A DNA stretch of 9,639 nucleotides, taken from assembly GCA_013297575.1 (NCBI GenBank), contig JAAFHO010000096.1, forward strand, positions 2,753 to 12,391, read 5' to 3'. The translations under genes and the position numbers were made by a program. How positions within the stretch are numbered: the stretch's first letter is position 1; each line of letters starts with the position of its first letter. The notes beneath the pieces were generated by a model. That model saw only the letters and a program-made list of their open reading frames with translations, made no database searches and was not told the DNA's origin. Source of the stretch: Chitinophagales bacterium (lineage in GTDB: Bacteria; Bacteroidota; Bacteroidia; Chitinophagales; Saprospiraceae). Positions 6,216 to 9,639 of the stretch are shown piece by piece.

Positions 6216-7778
6216 ATGCCAACTTCACCAACACCTGATGCCGCAGTAAAGACTGGCTGGGGCCTGATGAGTGTAATTTTAGCGTCCTCGGTTGGTACAC
6301 TGATCGAATGGTATGATTTTTATATTTACGGAACGCTGGCACCTTATATTGCAAAGCAGTTTTTCCCTGCCGAAAATATCACGGCCTCTTACCTCGCAGC
6401 GTTAGGTTCGTTTGCTGCCGGATTTATTGTGCGGCCATTTGGAGCACTTTTTTTTGGCCGCTTGGGCGATCTTATCGGGCGTAAATATACCTTTTTGGTG
6501 ACATTGGTACTGATGGGGCTTTCTACGTTTTCTATTGGTCTTATTCCAGGATATGCCCAAATCGGGATGTTAGCCCCCTTTCTCATCCTGCTACTCCGCT
6601 TGTTGCAGGGGCTTGCGCTTGGAGGCGAATACGGTGGTGCAGCAACCTATGTAGCAGAGCATGCTCCGGCCAACCAACGCGGTTTTTATACGGGTTTTAT
6701 TCAAACGACTGCAACGGTGGGGCTTTTACTCTCTATTATGGTGATTATAGGTACAAAAACGTATTTGGGCGATGATGCATTTAGCGAGTGGGGCTGGCGC
6801 GTACCGTTTATCGTTTCTGCGATTATGATCGCTATTTCGGTCTATATCCGTTTAAAAATGTCAGAATCGCCCATGTTTACTAAAATAAAACACAGCGGCC
6901 AATTATCTGTAAATCCATTAAAAGAATCGTTTACCAAACGCGCTAACCTGAAAATGGTCTTATTGGCACTTTTTGGTGCAGTGGCTGGGCAGGGTGTTAT
7001 TTGGTACACAGGTCAATTTTATGCGATGTCATTTATGGATACGATTTGTAAAATTGAGTTTAATACGGTGCGCTGGATTTTGGCGGTTGCCATTATTTTT
7101 GGCACTCCTTTTTTCCTTGTGTTTGGGGCACTTTCCGATAAAATTGGTCGTAAATGGATTATGATGGCGGGTATGCTATTGGGTATTCTTACTTATCGTC
7201 CTATTTATGCAAAAATGCTGGAGATTTCCAGTCTGCAAAAGACCGAAATCGCTGAAAAAGGCTCTGTTGGTTCAATCGTAAAAGTAGATCCCCAAACAGA
7301 TGACGCTACAATAGTGGAGACGACTGTAAAAGTATTTGTTGATGGTAACACATCAAAAGAAGTAAAAACAACAAAGATTTTGGCCGACAAATCAAAAGAG
7401 CAACGAATGCCCGAAGTAAAAACGTCGGTTTGGTTGTCCTCCTCCAATTGGTGGTTGATGACCTTCCTTGTTTTTCTCCAAATTTTGTACGTCACTATGG
7501 TGTATGGCCCTATTGCGGCATTCCTCGTTGAACTGTTCCCAACACGTATTCGTTATACCTCTATGTCATTGCCCTATCATATTGGCAATGGTATATTTGG
7601 TGGTCTGGTGCCGTATATCGCCACATTCCTTGTTTCCACTACCATAACTGAACAAAACCCAACAGGTGATCCACTTGCGGGCTTGTTTTATCCGATGATG
7701 GTTGCAGGGGTGTGTCTCGTTATTGGCGCATTGTTCCTGCCTGCACGTACCGACAACCTGCATAGTGATGAGCATTAA
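6216..7778 (+). CDS. MFS transporter, metabolite:H+ symporter type, with large periplasmic insertion
   Basis: A 520-residue, 12-helix inner-membrane symporter of the ShiA/KgtP/ProP-like branch of the MFS. The signatures are EWYDFYIYGT (31-40) in TM1, the MFS loop 2-3 motif GRLGDLIGRKY (81-91), RLLQGLALGGEYGGA (128-142) in TM4, the repeated half-motif GALSDKIGRKW (304-314) in loop 8-9, and LVELFPTRIRYTSMSLPY (437-454) after TM10. Family members import organic acids or osmolytes with protons; substrate cannot be read from sequence. Between TM9 (ends ~327) and TM10 (starts ~411) lie about 80 hydrophilic, beta-rich residues such as GSIVKVDPQTDD, which by MFS topology face the periplasm. I do not expect this in the enterobacterial members. 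The next genes encode a 2-TM protein (35 bp downstream) and acetyl-CoA synthetase, which points to acetate or another short carboxylate as cargo (inference). No Shine-Dalgarno sequence precedes the ATG. Confidence 0.92.
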   Translation: MPTSPTPDAAVKTGWGLMSVILASSVGTLIEWYDFYIYGTLAPYIAKQFFPAENITASYLAALGSFAAGFIVRPFGALFFGRLGDLIGRKYTFLVTLVLMGLSTFSIGLIPGYAQIGMLAPFLILLLRLLQGLALGGEYGGAATYVAEHAPANQRGFYTGFIQTTATVGLLLSIMVIIGTKTYLGDDAFSEWGWRVPFIVSAIMIAISVYIRLKMSESPMFTKIKHSGQLSVNPLKESFTKRANLKMVLLALFGAVAGQGVIWYTGQFYAMSFMDTICKIEFNTVRWILAVAIIFGTPFFLVFGALSDKIGRKWIMMAGMLLGILTYRPIYAKMLEISSLQKTEIAEKGSVGSIVKVDPQTDDATIVETTVKVFVDGNTSKEVKTTKILADKSKEQRMPEVKTSVWLSSSNWWLMTFLVFLQILYVTMVYGPIAAFLVELFPTRIRYTSMSLPYHIGNGIFGGLVPYIATFLVSTTITEQNPTGDPLAGLFYPMMVAGVCLVIGALFLPARTDNLHSDEH

Positions 7779-7813
7779 ACCATTACTTTTCACATTTTCT
7801 AAACATTAATAAT

Positions 7814-8041
7814 ATGAATGTAGTAAAAAAAATGTCAGGGATTATATGTATTTTACTATCACTGGCCGCAATATGGTTTTTGTTTACACGCGCTGGTGCA
7901 GAGTTGAGTGCCGCCAATGTAAAACCCGATAAAAAGATTTTTTGGTACAGCATTTTACCGGTGTATGTACCTTTAATGTTTGGTTTAGCATTGTTTGGGT
8001 ACTATGCTTTGAAAGGCGAATACGACAGCCTTGAACAATAA
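7814..8041 (+). CDS. Small two-helix membrane protein, putative transporter accessory subunit
   Basis: The 75-residue product has TM1 at about 7-25 (MSGIICILLSLAAIWFLF), a short polar loop (26-42, lysine-rich KPDKK at its end), and TM2 at about 44-64 (WYSILPVYVPLMFGLALFGYY), then a charged tail KGEYDSLEQ. There is no cleavable signal. I do not know a characterised homologue; it resembles, from memory, the short Bacteroidota family DUF6814 and proteins labelled MFS transporter small subunit, but this needs a profile search. It starts 35 bp after the transporter stop and ends in tandem stops (TAATAG), 100 bp before acs. The location supports a real, translated gene co-expressed with the transporter. 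An accessory or stabilising role for the symporter, comparable in position and topology to YjcH beside ActP, is inference. Coding status is supported by the amphipathic layout, A-rich leader and conserved context rather than by known function. Confidence 0.8.
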   Translation: MNVVKKMSGIICILLSLAAIWFLFTRAGAELSAANVKPDKKIFWYSILPVYVPLMFGLALFGYYALKGEYDSLEQ

Positions 8042-8141
8042 TAGACCTTATCGAACTTGAGAAAAGATAATAATTGGTTAACAATCAAATTTTTACTTAC
8101 TCAGGTTTTTTATTTGTAAAATTATAAAATATCATAAATCC
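8042..8141 (+). other. 100-bp intergenic spacer before acs
   Basis: This A/T-rich spacer holds no ORF. There is no strong hairpin, so read-through from the transporter unit into acs is plausible. A near-palindrome TTGGTTAACAA (8074-8084) and TTTATTTG (8109-8116, one mismatch from TAnnTTTG) are present; a dedicated acs promoter is possible but not convincing because no TTG/TTTG lies at the right distance. Confidence 0.35.
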
Positions 8142-9639
8142 ATGACATCGCACATACGCACCTTCGAGGAATACCAACAGGTTTATCAGCACAGCATTAC
8201 CGATCCCGAAGGATTTTGGGCAGAACAGGCCGCCACATTCCGCTGGAAAAAACAGTGGAACAAAGTGGTGAAATGGAATTTCAAATCTCCGGATATAAAA
8301 TGGTTTATCGGTGGTAAATTAAATATCACCGAAAATTGCCTCGACCGGCATGTTGAAACTACGCCTAAAAAAACGGCCCTGATCTGGGAGCCCAACGACC
8401 CTAACAGGAAACCTCTTAAATGGACGTATAAACAACTCTACCAAAACGTCTGTCAGTTTGCCAATGCCCTCAAAGATCAAGGCGTAAAAAAAGGTGATCG
8501 CATCTGTATTTATATGCCCATGACCCCCGAACTGACGGTGGCCGTACTCGCATGCGCGCGCTTAGGTGCGATTCATTCGGTAGTTTTTGCAGGATTCAGC
8601 GCCGTTGCCATTGCTGATCGGGTTAAAGATGCACAAGCCAATTGTATCATCACCAGCGATTTTAATGCACGCGGTGCAAAGAATTTCCCTGTCAAACAGG
8701 TGGTAGATGAAGCACTTACGATGGGCTGCGACAGTGTAGTCAAAGTAATTGTGCATAAAAATACCGGCGAACCCGTCCCGATGACAGAAGGACGCGATAT
8801 TTGGTGGTCTGATGCTATTGCTGGCAAACGCAAATCCTGCAAAGCCGTTGCCGTGGACAGCGAGCATCCTTTGTTCATTTTATATACATCTGGCTCCACG
8901 GGCAAACCCAAAGGTGTGGTGCATACACATGGCGGCTATATGGTTTATACCGAATATACTTTCCGCAATGTGTTCCAATACCAAGAGAATGATATTTACT
9001 GGTGTACCGCCGATATTGGCTGGATCACGGGCCACTCCTATATTATCTATGGCCCTTTACTGGCAGGTGCTACTACTTTGATGTTTGAAGGCGTACCCAA
9101 TTACCCCGATGCTGGCCGTTTTTGGGATGTTATTAAACGCCACAAAGTAAATATTTTCTATACCGCACCTACGGCCATTCGCGCCCTGATGGCAGCGGGC
9201 GACGAATGGGTAAAAGGGCTGCGTATGCCTTCGCTCAAAGTGCTGGGTTCGGTAGGAGAACCAATCAATGATGAAGCGTGGCACTGGTATAATGAAAAAA
9301 TTGGTCGCAAAAAATGCCCTATTGTAGATACTTGGTGGCAAACGGAAACGGGTGGCATGATGATTACGCCGATAGCGGGTATTACGCCACTCAAACCTTG
9401 TTTTGCCACTTTGCCACTGCCGGGTATTCAACCTTGTTTAGTCGATGCCAAAGGAAACGAAATTGAAGGCAATGATGTAGAAGGTATGCTTTGTATTAAA
9501 TACCCTTGGCCTTCTATTATCCGCACTACTTATGGCGATCATGAGCGTTGCCGCCAAACTTATTTCGCCACCTTCAAAAACAAATACTTTACTGGCGATG
9601 GCGCACGCCGCGACCATGATGGCTACTACCGTATTATTG
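8142..9639 (+). CDS. acs: Acetyl-CoA synthetase (AMP-forming), 3' end outside window
   Basis: The frame is open from the ATG at 8142 to the window edge (499 residues plus one base). It encodes an ANL-superfamily ligase that converts acetate, ATP and CoA to acetyl-CoA, AMP and PPi in the cytoplasm. The N-terminus has the Acs-specific cap (EEYQQVYQHSITDPEGFWAE, 9-28). Visible core motifs are the P-loop YTSGSTGKPKGVVHTHGG (248-265), TADIGWITGHSYIIYGPL (289-306), VGSVGEPIN-type strand LGSVGEPIN (368-376), the adenylation motif DTWWQTETGG (396-405, which includes the acetate-pocket Trp) and YFTGDGARRDHDGYY (482-496). The usual length is about 640 residues, so the hinge and C-terminal domain, including the acetylatable lysine, are missing from view. 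The Trp in WWQTE favours acetate or another very short acid over longer acyl groups. The upstream symporter and 2-TM protein suggest linked uptake and activation of the acid. No start codon ambiguity is apparent. Confidence 0.96.
   Translation, partial: MTSHIRTFEEYQQVYQHSITDPEGFWAEQAATFRWKKQWNKVVKWNFKSPDIKWFIGGKLNITENCLDRHVETTPKKTALIWEPNDPNRKPLKWTYKQLYQNVCQFANALKDQGVKKGDRICIYMPMTPELTVAVLACARLGAIHSVVFAGFSAVAIADRVKDAQANCIITSDFNARGAKNFPVKQVVDEALTMGCDSVVKVIVHKNTGEPVPMTEGRDIWWSDAIAGKRKSCKAVAVDSEHPLFILYTSGSTGKPKGVVHTHGGYMVYTEYTFRNVFQYQENDIYWCTADIGWITGHSYIIYGPLLAGATTLMFEGVPNYPDAGRFWDVIKRHKVNIFYTAPTAIRALMAAGDEWVKGLRMPSLKVLGSVGEPINDEAWHWYNEKIGRKKCPIVDTWWQTETGGMMITPIAGITPLKPCFATLPLPGIQPCLVDAKGNEIEGNDVEGMLCIKYPWPSIIRTTYGDHERCRQTYFATFKNKYFTGDGARRDHDGYYRII

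Noticed and set aside
8074..8084. Near-palindrome TTGGTTAACAA before acs as an operator
   Set aside because: Imperfect and short in A/T-rich DNA; no second site or regulator link, so it was mentioned only within the spacer description.
9057..9431. Minus-strand 124-codon ORF opposite acs
   Set aside because: Lies fully within the conserved acs coding region; composition typical of an antisense frame.

Overview
The window looks like a chromosomal segment of a free-living member of the Bacteroidota. The evidence is indirect but consistent. Start codons lack Shine-Dalgarno sequences and sit behind A/T-rich leaders. One clear TAnnTTTG-type -7 promoter element is visible. The secreted proteins have signal peptides ending in ...NAQ or ...QAQ. 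A SusA-like periplasmic GH13 enzyme is present, as is a 2-TM small protein next to a metabolite:H+ symporter. No tRNA, rRNA, CRISPR array, complete insertion sequence or phage gene was seen.

Minus-strand half (1-5000): two gene pairs, all read leftwards. The right pair is a PhyH-family Fe(II)/2-oxoglutarate dioxygenase (4191-5000) and, 4 bp downstream, a zinc-dependent medium-chain alcohol dehydrogenase (3080-4186). The left pair is a secreted GH13 neopullulanase/cyclomaltodextrinase-like enzyme (985-2853), then, 49 bp on, a secreted protein resembling the GH127/DUF1680 beta-L-arabinofuranosidase family (1-935), whose C-terminal half runs off the window. Between the pairs (2854-3079) is a non-coding region with two direct copies and one inverted copy of a 25-bp element that can fold into alternative long hairpins.

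Centre (5001-5240): a divergent promoter region with an 11-bp perfect inverted repeat separates the dioxygenase/dehydrogenase pair from a plus-strand AraC-family regulator (5241-6098). That regulator is the natural candidate to control the pair.

Plus-strand half (6216-9639): an MFS transporter of the metabolite:H+ symporter type with an unusual ~80-residue periplasmic insertion, a 75-residue two-helix membrane protein, and acetyl-CoA synthetase (cut by the window edge). The order transporter / small 2-TM protein / acs resembles the composition of the enterobacterial acs-yjcH-actP operon but uses unrelated transporter and small-protein families. I infer a carboxylate (acetate-like) uptake and activation module. 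Overall the window combines extracellular glycan breakdown, a small oxidation cassette under local control, and short-chain carboxylate assimilation. Nothing here is a demonstrably new system. The best candidates for a second look are the small membrane protein with its insertion-bearing transporter, the intergenic hairpin repeats, and the uncharacterised dioxygenase-dehydrogenase cassette.
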